Source: Zeimonas sp050187175 (GTDB lineage: Bacteria; Pseudomonadota; Gammaproteobacteria; Burkholderiales; Burkholderiaceae_E). Taken from it: a stretch of 64,000 nucleotides of DNA. How positions within the stretch are numbered: position 1 is the stretch's first letter; the number at the start of each line of letters is the position of its first letter. A program made the translations under genes and the position numbers. Location: NCBI GenBank assembly GCA_050187175.1, contig JBFWXS010000024.1:1-64000 (forward strand), read 5' to 3'. The notes under the pieces were generated by a model. It ran no database searches. It was not told where the DNA came from and saw only the letters and a program-made list of their open reading frames with translations. Shown here piece by piece: positions 8,297 through 15,832 of this stretch.

Positions 8297-9202
8297 ATGC
8301 GTTCCTCGCGGCCTGATGAGCTGACGGCGCGCCTGAGGACGATAGGCGCGTGCTGGCAGCAGGACATCCGTGCAGCCGGCGATGCGACCAAGGCCCTGTA
8401 TCGACCGCTGCTGGCCGAGGCACCGCGCGCGAACGTGACGGTGATCCGTGATCAGAGATACGGCAGCCATCCACGGCAGGTGCTGGATGTCTATCGTCCT
8501 GCCGGCGCCTGTCGCGCGCCAGTGCTCGCGTTCGTGCACGGCGGCGCCTTCGTGCGCGGCGCCAAGGACATCGATGCGCTGATGTACGGCAACGTGCTCA
8601 CCTGGTTCGCGCGTCACGGCTGCGTGGGCGTCAACATCGAGTATCGGCTGGCACCCGAAGCGCGGTATCCGGGCGGCGCGGCGGACGTGGGGCAGGCCTG
8701 CCAGTGGATCCACCGCCACATCGCCGGGCACGGCGGCGACCCCGGCCGTCTGGGGCTGCTCGGCCACTCGGCAGGCGGCACGCATGTCGCGACGCTGGCC
8801 TGCAATCCGCTAGAGGCGCTGCCTCGCCATGGCGCCTGCTGCATCATCCTGGTGTCGGCCCGGCTGAAGGCGGACGTGCTGCCGGTGAACCCGAATGCCG
8901 ACGGCGTGAAGGCCTACTACGGCGACGACCCTGCGGTTCACGCAGCAGCATCGCCGCTGACGCATGCGGCAAACCTCGACCTGCCCGCGATGATCGTCAA
9001 TGCCGAGTTCGAGAACCCGCTGCTCGACCTCTACGCGCTGGAGTTCTCGCTCGCGCTGGCACGCTCGCGCGCCCGCGCTGCTGCGCCATTGCACCTGTCG
9101 GTGCCGGATCATAACCACGTCTCGGTCATGGCTCACTTCAATACGTCGGAGCAATGGCTGGCCGGGGAGATCCTGGCGTTCCTGCAGCGTGCCGGGCGCT
9201 GA
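8297..9202 (+). CDS. Alpha/beta hydrolase, HSL-type esterase
   Basis: A 301-residue carboxylesterase-like enzyme. The oxyanion-hole motif HGGAF lies at about residues 81-85, followed by the VNIEYRLAPEARYP segment typical of the hormone-sensitive-lipase/arylacetamide-deacetylase branch. The nucleophile is S158 in GHSAGG. The acid is probably in the AEFENPLLD region and the catalytic His in HNHVS near residue 275. There is no signal peptide. It starts 8 bp after the diiron-protein gene and may act on the same substrate set. Downstream is the tandem-repeat array and assembly gap. Natural substrate unknown. Confidence 0.82.
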   Translation: MRSSRPDELTARLRTIGACWQQDIRAAGDATKALYRPLLAEAPRANVTVIRDQRYGSHPRQVLDVYRPAGACRAPVLAFVHGGAFVRGAKDIDALMYGNVLTWFARHGCVGVNIEYRLAPEARYPGGAADVGQACQWIHRHIAGHGGDPGRLGLLGHSAGGTHVATLACNPLEALPRHGACCIILVSARLKADVLPVNPNADGVKAYYGDDPAVHAAASPLTHAANLDLPAMIVNAEFENPLLDLYALEFSLALARSRARAAAPLHLSVPDHNHVSVMAHFNTSEQWLAGEILAFLQRAGR

Positions 9203-9272
9203 CCGGCGTGGTGCTGCGCTTCCGACCGGCTGCGGCGTGCGACGCAGCTGCCGCATCCGTCCGCTCGTGGCC

Positions 9273-9450
9273 GCATCATGAGACCGTCGGCATGCGGCCC
9301 TCGTCACGAGACCATCGTCACGAGNNNNNNNNNNNNNNNNNNNNNNNNNNNNNNNNNNNNNNNNNNNNNNNNNNNNNNNNNNNNNNNNNNNNNNNNNNNN
9401 NNNNNNNNNNNNNNNNNNNNNNNNTCGTCACGAGACCATCGTCACGAGGC
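9273..9450. repeat. 14-bp tandem repeat array interrupted by an assembly gap
   Basis: On both sides of the N run the sequence reads TCGTCACGAGACCA followed by TCGTCACGAG, so the unit is 14 bp. Each CTCGTCACGAG core is an inverted repeat (CTCGT-C-ACGAG). An imperfect copy, GCATCATGAGACCG, begins at about 9273. The right end overlaps the last codons of the GMC oxidoreductase gene: its TGA (9442-9444) lies inside a unit. True copy number is hidden by the gap. Confidence 0.8.
9325..9424. other. Assembly gap (100 N)
   Basis: Exactly 100 undetermined bases, the size conventionally used for a gap of unknown length. Identical repeat sequence on each side suggests that the assembler failed within the tandem array. 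The real distance between the flanking genes is therefore unknown. Confidence 0.95.
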
Positions 9451-11064
9451 CAGCATGAACGCGGCTGCCCGCTCTCCTATCATCATCGACGCGGCTGCCG
9501 TGTTGCCGCTGATGATGCGCGGCATGATGGAGGCGTCGGCGACGCGCAGGCCCTCGATGCCGTGAACGCGCAGCCGCGGATCGACCACGGCCTCGCGATC
9601 GCCAGACGGGCCCATGCGGCACGTGCCCACCGGGTGATACGTGGTCGTAGCGGTCCCGCGCACATAGGCTTCGAGCTGGCGGTCGTCGCAGGCCGCTGCG
9701 CCGGGGCCGAGCTCTTCGCCGCCGAGCTTCGCCAGCGCACCCGACGCGGCAATCCGCCGGGCTTCGCGCAGGCCGTGCTTCAGCAGCTCGACGTCGTGCC
9801 GGTTCTCCAGGAAGCCCGGACGAATGACGGGTCTCGCGGCAGGGTCGGCGGACGAAAGCTCGACACAGCCCCGCGAAGCGGGGCGCTGGACAGCCACGTG
9901 GCAGACGAAACCGTGCCGACGAGGCAGCGTGCGCGCATTCTCCTTCATGCCGACCATGAACGTCATCTGCAGGTCCGGCCTGTCCACGCTGGGCTGGCTA
10001 CGGATGAAGCCGCCGGCCTCCGCTGCGTTCGAGGCGAGCATGCCGGTCCTTCCCGCCAGATACCACCAGGGGGCGATGGCTGCGCGCCATGCCGACCGCC
10101 AGTTCAGTGCGTACGACTGGCTCGAAGGATCGGTGCGGATCAGCGATACCGACGGATGATCCTGCAGGTTGCGGCCGACGCCGGGCACGTCCAGCACGAC
10201 CGGTATCCGATGGCTTTCGAGCTGCGAAGCCGGGCCTATGCCGGACAACAGCAGAAGCTGCGCGGAATTGATCGTGCCGGCGGCGAGCACGACTTCGCGG
10301 CGGGCGTGAAGCTCCCGACAGCCGCCGGTCGAGCGCAGCGTGACGCCGACGGCGCGGGTCTTCTGCAGACGCACCTTCTCGACTAGCGCGCCGGTGATGA
10401 CCTGGAGATTGGATCGGGACAGAACCGGATGCAGGAAGGCCCGCGAGCTCGACAGGCGCACGCCGCGGCGATGGTTGACGTGGAACAGACCGAAGCCGTC
10501 CTGCTCGGCGCCGTTGAAATCGGCGTTGCGCTCGTAGCCGGCCGCGACGGCCGACTCGACGAAGGCCATGGCCAGAGCGTTCGGACGCGCCAGCCGCTGG
10601 ACATCCAGTTCGCCGCCGCTGCCATGAAAAGGGCCGGTCCCTCCCGTGAAGTTCTCGTGCCCCTTGAACGCCTGCAGCACCTCGTCATAGGACCAGCCGG
10701 TGTTACCCATTGCGGCCCAGTCGTCGTAGTCGAGGCGGTGGCCGCGAATGTAGACCGTGCCGTTCACGGAGGTGCTGCCGCCCAGCAGGCGGCCGCGCGG
10801 GCAGGGGATGATCCGCCCGCCGATTCCAGGCCCGCCGCTGAAGTGGTACTGCCAGTTGTAGCGGGCATGAGGGAGCAGAAAGATGTTGCCGATGGGCAGC
10901 GCCGTCTTGATGTTCGTGGGAAAGCGGCGGTCGGAAGGACCAGCCTCGACCAGTGCCACTCGAACCGACGGGTCGGCGGACAGCCGGTTCGCGATGACGC
11001 AGCCGGCGGCACCCGCACCGACGATGACGTAGTCGAAACTATCAGTACCGCGGGCCTTTGACAT
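9442..11064 (-). CDS. GMC family FAD-dependent oxidoreductase
   Basis: About 540 residues, of the glucose-methanol-choline oxidoreductase family (choline or alcohol dehydrogenase-like). The N-terminal FDYVIVGAGAAGCVIANRL binds the FAD ADP moiety, and VALVEAG contacts the ribose. The GMC signature GRLLGGSTSVNGTVYIRG and the C-terminal catalytic His (YHPVGTCRMG) and Asn (SGNTAAAS) pair are present. Start set at ATG 11064, ten residues before the FAD motif; ATG 11097 would add eleven residues, and neither has a strong ribosome-binding site. The stop codon lies inside a 14-bp tandem repeat. The LysR gene just upstream on the same strand is a likely regulator. The substrate is presumably an alcohol or polyol, but it is not identifiable. 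Confidence 0.88.
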   Translation of the reverse strand: MSKARGTDSFDYVIVGAGAAGCVIANRLSADPSVRVALVEAGPSDRRFPTNIKTALPIGNIFLLPHARYNWQYHFSGGPGIGGRIIPCPRGRLLGGSTSVNGTVYIRGHRLDYDDWAAMGNTGWSYDEVLQAFKGHENFTGGTGPFHGSGGELDVQRLARPNALAMAFVESAVAAGYERNADFNGAEQDGFGLFHVNHRRGVRLSSSRAFLHPVLSRSNLQVITGALVEKVRLQKTRAVGVTLRSTGGCRELHARREVVLAAGTINSAQLLLLSGIGPASQLESHRIPVVLDVPGVGRNLQDHPSVSLIRTDPSSQSYALNWRSAWRAAIAPWWYLAGRTGMLASNAAEAGGFIRSQPSVDRPDLQMTFMVGMKENARTLPRRHGFVCHVAVQRPASRGCVELSSADPAARPVIRPGFLENRHDVELLKHGLREARRIAASGALAKLGGEELGPGAAACDDRQLEAYVRGTATTTYHPVGTCRMGPSGDREAVVDPRLRVHGIEGLRVADASIMPRIISGNTAAASMMIGERAAAFMLAS

Positions 11065-11191
11065 GGCAAGCGCGCTCGGAAGCAGAGTCGGCGCCATGCT
11101 ATGGGTTTCGCCCCGGGCGCATCCAATACTATCGTTAAATGCGCATGATTCGAGATCTGAATCAGCAGTCGAAACGCTGCCGGGCGGCAGG

Positions 11192-12109
11192 CTATTCGGT
11201 CCGTGCGCCGGCCGACTGCATCTTGAAGCGGCGCGATGCGCTGGCAAGGAAGGCGGGAATCGCCGGATTGTCGTTGTGCCTGTCATAGGCCAGCGCGACC
11301 GGATAGCGGATTCTCGCGCGATTCTGCGTCAGGCGGACGTAGCTGACACCGGGCAGATGAAGCGCCTTCATCGCCGACGGCACGATCGCGATGCCTACGC
11401 CTGCCCCTACCAGCGCCAGCACGGTCAGCATCTGCGGTCCGCTGTGGACGACGTTCGGCAGGAACCCGCTGTTGCGACAGGCAGTGAGAACGATGGTCTC
11501 GAAGGCCGGCCCTTCGCGAGACTGGAAGCCGACGAAGGTCTCATGGGACAGCGTCTTGATCTCCGCGGAGCGCTGCTTGCTGAGCGGATGGGCGGACGGC
11601 ACTGCCAGGATCAGATCCTCGTCGCACAGCGGCTGCAGCTGCAGCATTCGCGAGCCGGGCAGCGGCGGAACCACCACGGCGACGTCCAGCGTATGTCTCA
11701 GCAGCTCGCGGCTCTGACGTGAACTGACTTCGGCGTTCAGCGAGACCTTCACGTCCGGATAGGCTTCGCAGAAATCGGCGAGCAGCTCCGAGACGAGGCG
11801 GTAGCCCGCACTCGGAAAGAAGGACAGCCGCAGCGTGCCGACCATGCCCGCGGCGGCGCGCCTGACGGCATCGCGCGACTCGGCGAACTGCGCGATCAGC
11901 CGGCGCGCCTCGCTCAGCAGCGCTGCACCTGCCGGCGTCAGCGATACGCCCTGCCGGTCGCGGCTCAGAAGCTGCAATCCCAGCTCGTCCTCCAGGCGGC
12001 GAATCGCGATGCTCAGCGGCGGCTGGGACATGTGCAGACGTTCGGCCGCGCGCCTGAAGTTCAGCTCCTCGGCGACAGCAACGAACTGACGCAGGCTTCG
12101 TAGATCCAT
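11192..12109 (-). CDS. LysR family transcriptional regulator
   Basis: A 305-residue regulator. The winged helix-turn-helix occupies residues 1-60 (LRQFVAVAEELNFRRAAERL then SQPPLSIAIRRLEDELG), and the effector-binding domain fills the rest, with the usual LSFFPSAGYRLVSELLADF start at about residue 95. An AAGGAC ribosome-binding site is followed by ATG at 12109. It is divergent from the Bug-protein/sulfatase genes and upstream of the GMC gene, the classical position for control of both. The 201-bp spacer carries direct repeats listed separately. The inducer is unknown. Confidence 0.92.
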   Translation of the reverse strand: MDLRSLRQFVAVAEELNFRRAAERLHMSQPPLSIAIRRLEDELGLQLLSRDRQGVSLTPAGAALLSEARRLIAQFAESRDAVRRAAAGMVGTLRLSFFPSAGYRLVSELLADFCEAYPDVKVSLNAEVSSRQSRELLRHTLDVAVVVPPLPGSRMLQLQPLCDEDLILAVPSAHPLSKQRSAEIKTLSHETFVGFQSREGPAFETIVLTACRNSGFLPNVVHSGPQMLTVLALVGAGVGIAIVPSAMKALHLPGVSYVRLTQNRARIRYPVALAYDRHNDNPAIPAFLASASRRFKMQSAGARTE

Positions 12110-12279
12110 GATGTCCTTGACGGTGAATCTGCTGATTTACTCAATGAATCATGATGTCCCGGAAATGATATTGGAACAAGTGCGACCCGATCCATAGAAT
12201 CGGTTCATCGATCAAATCGACCCCTTGATTCCCCGGGATCGGGACGACGATCCACGACATGTGGCAACCCACGACATGT
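12107..12279. promoter_or_regulatory. Divergent regulatory region with two pairs of direct repeats
   Basis: Between the LysR and Bug-protein genes, CATGATGTCC occurs at 12107-12116 (overlapping the LysR start) and again at 12150-12159. CCACGACATGT occurs at 12252-12262 and 12269-12279, a spacing of 17 bp. The stretch is less GC-rich than the genes. LysR proteins usually autoregulate and activate from such a spacer, so these repeats are candidate operators. This is inference. Confidence 0.45.
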
Positions 12280-12310
12280 ACCCCGGCCATGCGGCCGGCT
12301 GGAGCCTTCG

Positions 12311-13288
12311 ATGATCATGATCAATAGAATCCTCCTGAGCGCTTCCCTGCTGTTGTGTGCATTGCTGATTCCGTTCAGTCCGACCCAGGCGCAGGCGCCG
12401 CTGCGAGTCCTCGTCGGCTTTCCGCCGGGCGGCACGACGGATGGTGTGGCAAGGTTGTACGCCGGCGGCATGGCGCAGGCCTTGAGTCGCACGGTGGTCG
12501 TCGAGAACAAGCCCGGCGCGGGCGGGGTGGTCGCTGCGATGGCGCTCAAGGGCGCGCCCGCGGACGGCAATACGCTGATGCTCGCGGCGATCGTCAACAT
12601 CAGCATCTATCCGAGCATCGCCGATCCCGCTGCCTACGATCCGTTCCGCGACTTCGTTCCCGTGTCGCTGGTCGGCAAGTACGATCTGGCGCTCGCCGTG
12701 AACAAGGCGAGCGGCATCAATTCGGTCGCCGACTACGTGAAATGGGTGCGCGGCAATCCTGCCAAGGCCAACTTCGGCTCGCCGGGAAGCGGCAGCCTGC
12801 CGCATCTGTTCGGATTGCAGCTGGCGCGCGCGACCGGCATCGAGCTCGTCCACGTGCCTTTTCAGGGCGCGGCGCCGTCGATCACCAATCTGATCGGCGG
12901 CCAGATCGGCGCAGTCATCCAGCCTGTCAGCGACCTTCTTCCGCAGCACCAGGCCGGCAGGCTGCAGATTCTTGCGTCCACCGGCGCTCAGCGGAATCCC
13001 AGCCTGCCGGACGTTCCGACCTTCGCCGAGCTCGGCTACGAGCGGCTGCAGGGAAGCGGATGGATCGGCTTCTTCGCGCCCGCCGCCACGCCGAGGAAGA
13101 GCCTGCAGGCGACCTGGGAGGCCGTGCAGGCGACGCAGGCGCTGCCCGAGGTGAAGGCGCGCATGCAGGCACTGGGATTCGAGGCCGGCACGATGTCGAG
13201 CGCCGATTTCGAGGCGCTCGCCCGCAGCGACGCTGCCAGGTGGGCGGCGGTCGTGCAGGGAGAGGGCGGCGCAGCGCGAATCAAGTAG
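12311..13288 (+). CDS. Bug/TctC-type periplasmic solute-binding protein
   Basis: A 325-residue extracytoplasmic binding protein of the tripartite tricarboxylate transporter receptor family. Residues 1-28 form a signal peptide (MIMINRILLSASLLLCALL, then a cut near AQA). The binding-loop motifs VGFPPGGTTDGVAR and VVVENKPGAGG are family hallmarks, as are the FGSPGSGSLPHLFG and HVPFQGAAPSITNLIGGQ segments. No TctA or TctB membrane partner lies in the window, which is usual for the many orphan Bug proteins of Bordetella and relatives. GGAG precedes ATG 12311 by 7 bp. Its AAG-TAG end is the first unit of a 14-bp repeat. It is followed by a sulfatase gene and may capture the substrate or product. 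Confidence 0.9.
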   Translation: MIMINRILLSASLLLCALLIPFSPTQAQAPLRVLVGFPPGGTTDGVARLYAGGMAQALSRTVVVENKPGAGGVVAAMALKGAPADGNTLMLAAIVNISIYPSIADPAAYDPFRDFVPVSLVGKYDLALAVNKASGINSVADYVKWVRGNPAKANFGSPGSGSLPHLFGLQLARATGIELVHVPFQGAAPSITNLIGGQIGAVIQPVSDLLPQHQAGRLQILASTGAQRNPSLPDVPTFAELGYERLQGSGWIGFFAPAATPRKSLQATWEAVQATQALPEVKARMQALGFEAGTMSSADFEALARSDAARWAAVVQGEGGAARIK

Positions 13289-13324
13289 CGCCAGCCAAGT
13301 AGCGTCAGCCAAGTAGCGTCAGCC
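13283..13324 (+). repeat. Three 14-bp tandem repeats straddling a stop codon
   Basis: AAGTAGCGCCAGCC (13283-13296) is followed by two copies of AAGTAGCGTCAGCC (13297-13310 and 13311-13324). The first unit begins with the last sense codon and TAG stop of the Bug-protein gene, so each copy repeats Lys-stop. The period matches the array at the end of the GMC gene. Confidence 0.92.
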
Positions 13325-13374
13325 GGCCGCGCAGCAGTCGATGTTCCCGATATTTTCAAGCGTGATAGCGATTC

Positions 13375-15633
13375 ATGAACCGCCCCAGCTATGACCGGGA
13401 TTTTCCCGGGAAGATAGGCAAGACCTTTCGTGATTCATCGCCGTGGATGCCGGAGCCGCCGCGAGGCCGGGAAGGAGCGCCGAACATCATCTTCGTCGTG
13501 CTCGATGACGTCGGCTACTCGGATCTGGGCTGCTTCGGCTCCGAGATCGAGACGCCGCATATGGACCGGCTCGCTGCGGCAGGGGTGCAGTACACGAACT
13601 TCCACGTCACGTCGATGTGCTCGCCGACGCGCGCCTGCCTGATCACCGGGCGCAACGCGCACTCGGTGGGCATGGGCACGATCGCCGAATGGGCGGGCGG
13701 ATATCCGTCCTATCGCGGTCACATCAGCATGCGCGCCGGCACGATCGCCGAGATGCTCCGCGAACAGTTCTACTCCACGTTCGCCGTCGGCAAATGGCAC
13801 CTGACGCCGATGAACGAGGTGACGCCCGCCGGGCCGTTCCAGAACTGGCCGCTCGGCCGCGGCTTCGACCGGTGGTACGGATTCCACGGCGCCTTCACCG
13901 ATCAGTGGCATCCCGAGCTGTTCATCGACAACCATGCGATCGAGCCGCAGCATCCGGACAGCTATCACCTCAGCGAGGATCTGGTCGATCAGTCGATCTC
14001 CTTCATCCGCAATCATCGCGCCGCGGCGCCCGACCGGCCGTACTTCCTGTATCTGGCGATGGGCGCGTGCCATTGGCCGCACCATGTGCCGCAGGCGGTG
14101 GTCGCCAAGTACCGCCGCCGCTATGCGGCCGGCTGGGAGGCGCTCCGGCGGGAACGGGCTGCGCGCCAGAAGGCACTGGGCGTCGTTCCGGAGAACACGA
14201 TGCTGCCGGCGGCCAACCCTGGCGTGCCGCCGTGGGAGCAGCTATCGGAAGAGGAACGGACCTTCGCGGAGCGCTCGCAGGAACTGTTCGCAGGCTTTCT
14301 GGACCATACGGACCAGCAGATCGGACGCCTGCTCGCCTATCTCGACCACACCGGGCAGATGGACGATACGCTCATCGTGTTGCTGTCCGACAATGGCGCC
14401 AGCGCGGAAGGCGGGCCGCTCGGCGTGGTTTCGCTGAATGCTCGCAAGCACTTGTATCACGGGCCGGAGACGGCATCGGAGCGCTCGGCGGCGGTCGATT
14501 CGCTCGGCGGCCCGCGCACCTATCCGCACTACGCGCAGGGTTGGGCGCAGCTCAGCAACACGCCGCTCAAGTGGTACAAGATGAACACCTACGGCGGCGG
14601 AATCCGAGCGCCGCTGGTCATGCACTGGCCCGCGCGCATCCGGCAGCCCGGCCTGCGGCCTCAGTACCACCATGTGATCGACATCGTGCCGACCGTGCTC
14701 GAGATTCTCGACGTGCAGGCGCCGGCGGTCTATCGCGGCGTGGAGCAGGTCCCCGTCCAGGGCACGAGCATGTTCTACACGCTGGACCGGCCCGACGCGC
14801 CGACGCGCAAGCTCACGCAGCACTTCGAGCTCGCCGGCGATCGTGCGATCTGGCACGACGGCTGGAAGGCGGTTGCGAAGCACGAAGCCGGCAGCGACTT
14901 CGATGCCGACAACTGGGAGCTCTATCACCTCGACGCGGATTTCTCGGAGTGCCGCAACCTGGCATCGACCGAGCCGGACCGCCTGCGGCAGCTGGTCAGG
15001 CTGTGGTGGGACGAGGCGGAGCGCCATGAGGTGCTGCCGCTCGACGACCGCAAGGGCGCGCGGGAAACCGGCGCCAGGCGGATCGCGAGGCGCAAGCGGT
15101 ACGACTTCACGCCCGGGCTGGACCGGATCGACCGGATCAACGCTCCCGATATGACGGGCATCTCGTTCTCGATCACCGCCGACGTCGAGATCCCCGACGA
15201 GGGCGCGCAAGGCGTGCTCATCGCATTCGGTACGGCGCTGGCGGGCTACACGCTGTTCATCAAGGACGGTGCCGTCGTCCACGAATACGTCTACTCCGAT
15301 GCGCAGCGCCACATCCTGCGTTCGCCGCGGCCGCTGGCGGCGGGCCGGCATGTCATCCACTATGACTTCGCCCGCCGGCAGGCCGGTGCGGCACTCGCTA
15401 CGCTTTCGGTCGACGGCAAGGCTGTGGACTCGTGCGAGGTGCCGCGCAGCTGGCCGAACCGGGCGGTCCATGGCGGACTGACTTGTGGCCGTGACAGCGG
15501 TCTGGCAGTCAGCGACGCCTATGCCGCGCCGTTCGAGTTCACCGGACGGCTGCGCCGGGTCACGATCGAGTTGTCCGAGGAAGGCGGGGCGCAGCGTCCG
15601 CACGACAGCCGCAGCGCGCTGATCGAGGAATAG
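13375..15633 (+). CDS. Sulfatase (arylsulfatase family) with C-terminal beta-rich domain
   Basis: A 752-residue hydrolase of sulfate esters. C82-S-P-T-R86 is the sulfatase signature in which Cys is oxidised to formylglycine. Calcium ligands D44 and D45 (LDDVGYSD), the K140-W-H142 motif and D339-N340 (SDNGAS) complete the active site. The catalytic domain ends near residue 570. The remainder, including LAGYTLFIKDG and AGRHVIHYDF, looks like a beta-sandwich, as in the long arylsulfatases of about 750 residues. There is no signal peptide, so it should be cytosolic. The gene lies 86 bp after the Bug gene in the same direction. No dedicated formylglycine-generating enzyme is in the window. Substrate unknown. 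Confidence 0.9.
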   Translation: MNRPSYDRDFPGKIGKTFRDSSPWMPEPPRGREGAPNIIFVVLDDVGYSDLGCFGSEIETPHMDRLAAAGVQYTNFHVTSMCSPTRACLITGRNAHSVGMGTIAEWAGGYPSYRGHISMRAGTIAEMLREQFYSTFAVGKWHLTPMNEVTPAGPFQNWPLGRGFDRWYGFHGAFTDQWHPELFIDNHAIEPQHPDSYHLSEDLVDQSISFIRNHRAAAPDRPYFLYLAMGACHWPHHVPQAVVAKYRRRYAAGWEALRRERAARQKALGVVPENTMLPAANPGVPPWEQLSEEERTFAERSQELFAGFLDHTDQQIGRLLAYLDHTGQMDDTLIVLLSDNGASAEGGPLGVVSLNARKHLYHGPETASERSAAVDSLGGPRTYPHYAQGWAQLSNTPLKWYKMNTYGGGIRAPLVMHWPARIRQPGLRPQYHHVIDIVPTVLEILDVQAPAVYRGVEQVPVQGTSMFYTLDRPDAPTRKLTQHFELAGDRAIWHDGWKAVAKHEAGSDFDADNWELYHLDADFSECRNLASTEPDRLRQLVRLWWDEAERHEVLPLDDRKGARETGARRIARRKRYDFTPGLDRIDRINAPDMTGISFSITADVEIPDEGAQGVLIAFGTALAGYTLFIKDGAVVHEYVYSDAQRHILRSPRPLAAGRHVIHYDFARRQAGAALATLSVDGKAVDSCEVPRSWPNRAVHGGLTCGRDSGLAVSDAYAAPFEFTGRLRRVTIELSEEGGAQRPHDSRSALIEE

Positions 15634-15832
15634 CCCGCGAGCCTCGGCGCCCGCGCGGCGCCGCCCTCTGCCCGCCACCGTTCTCCCCCGACTCCTGCGC
15701 TGCCCGACCCCAGCGCCGCCGGGGGCTATGGACACGCGCGCACCCCGCTCAGGCGCGCTTGCACGTAGACTCACATCCGGACGCATTGAATTCGCCGGCG
15801 GCTCCCACGCCGGCCCGCTTGCCGGAGACCCG

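Noticed and set aside
9273..9450. CRISPR array
   Set aside because: Units are 14 bp and contiguous with no spacers, and there are no cas genes.
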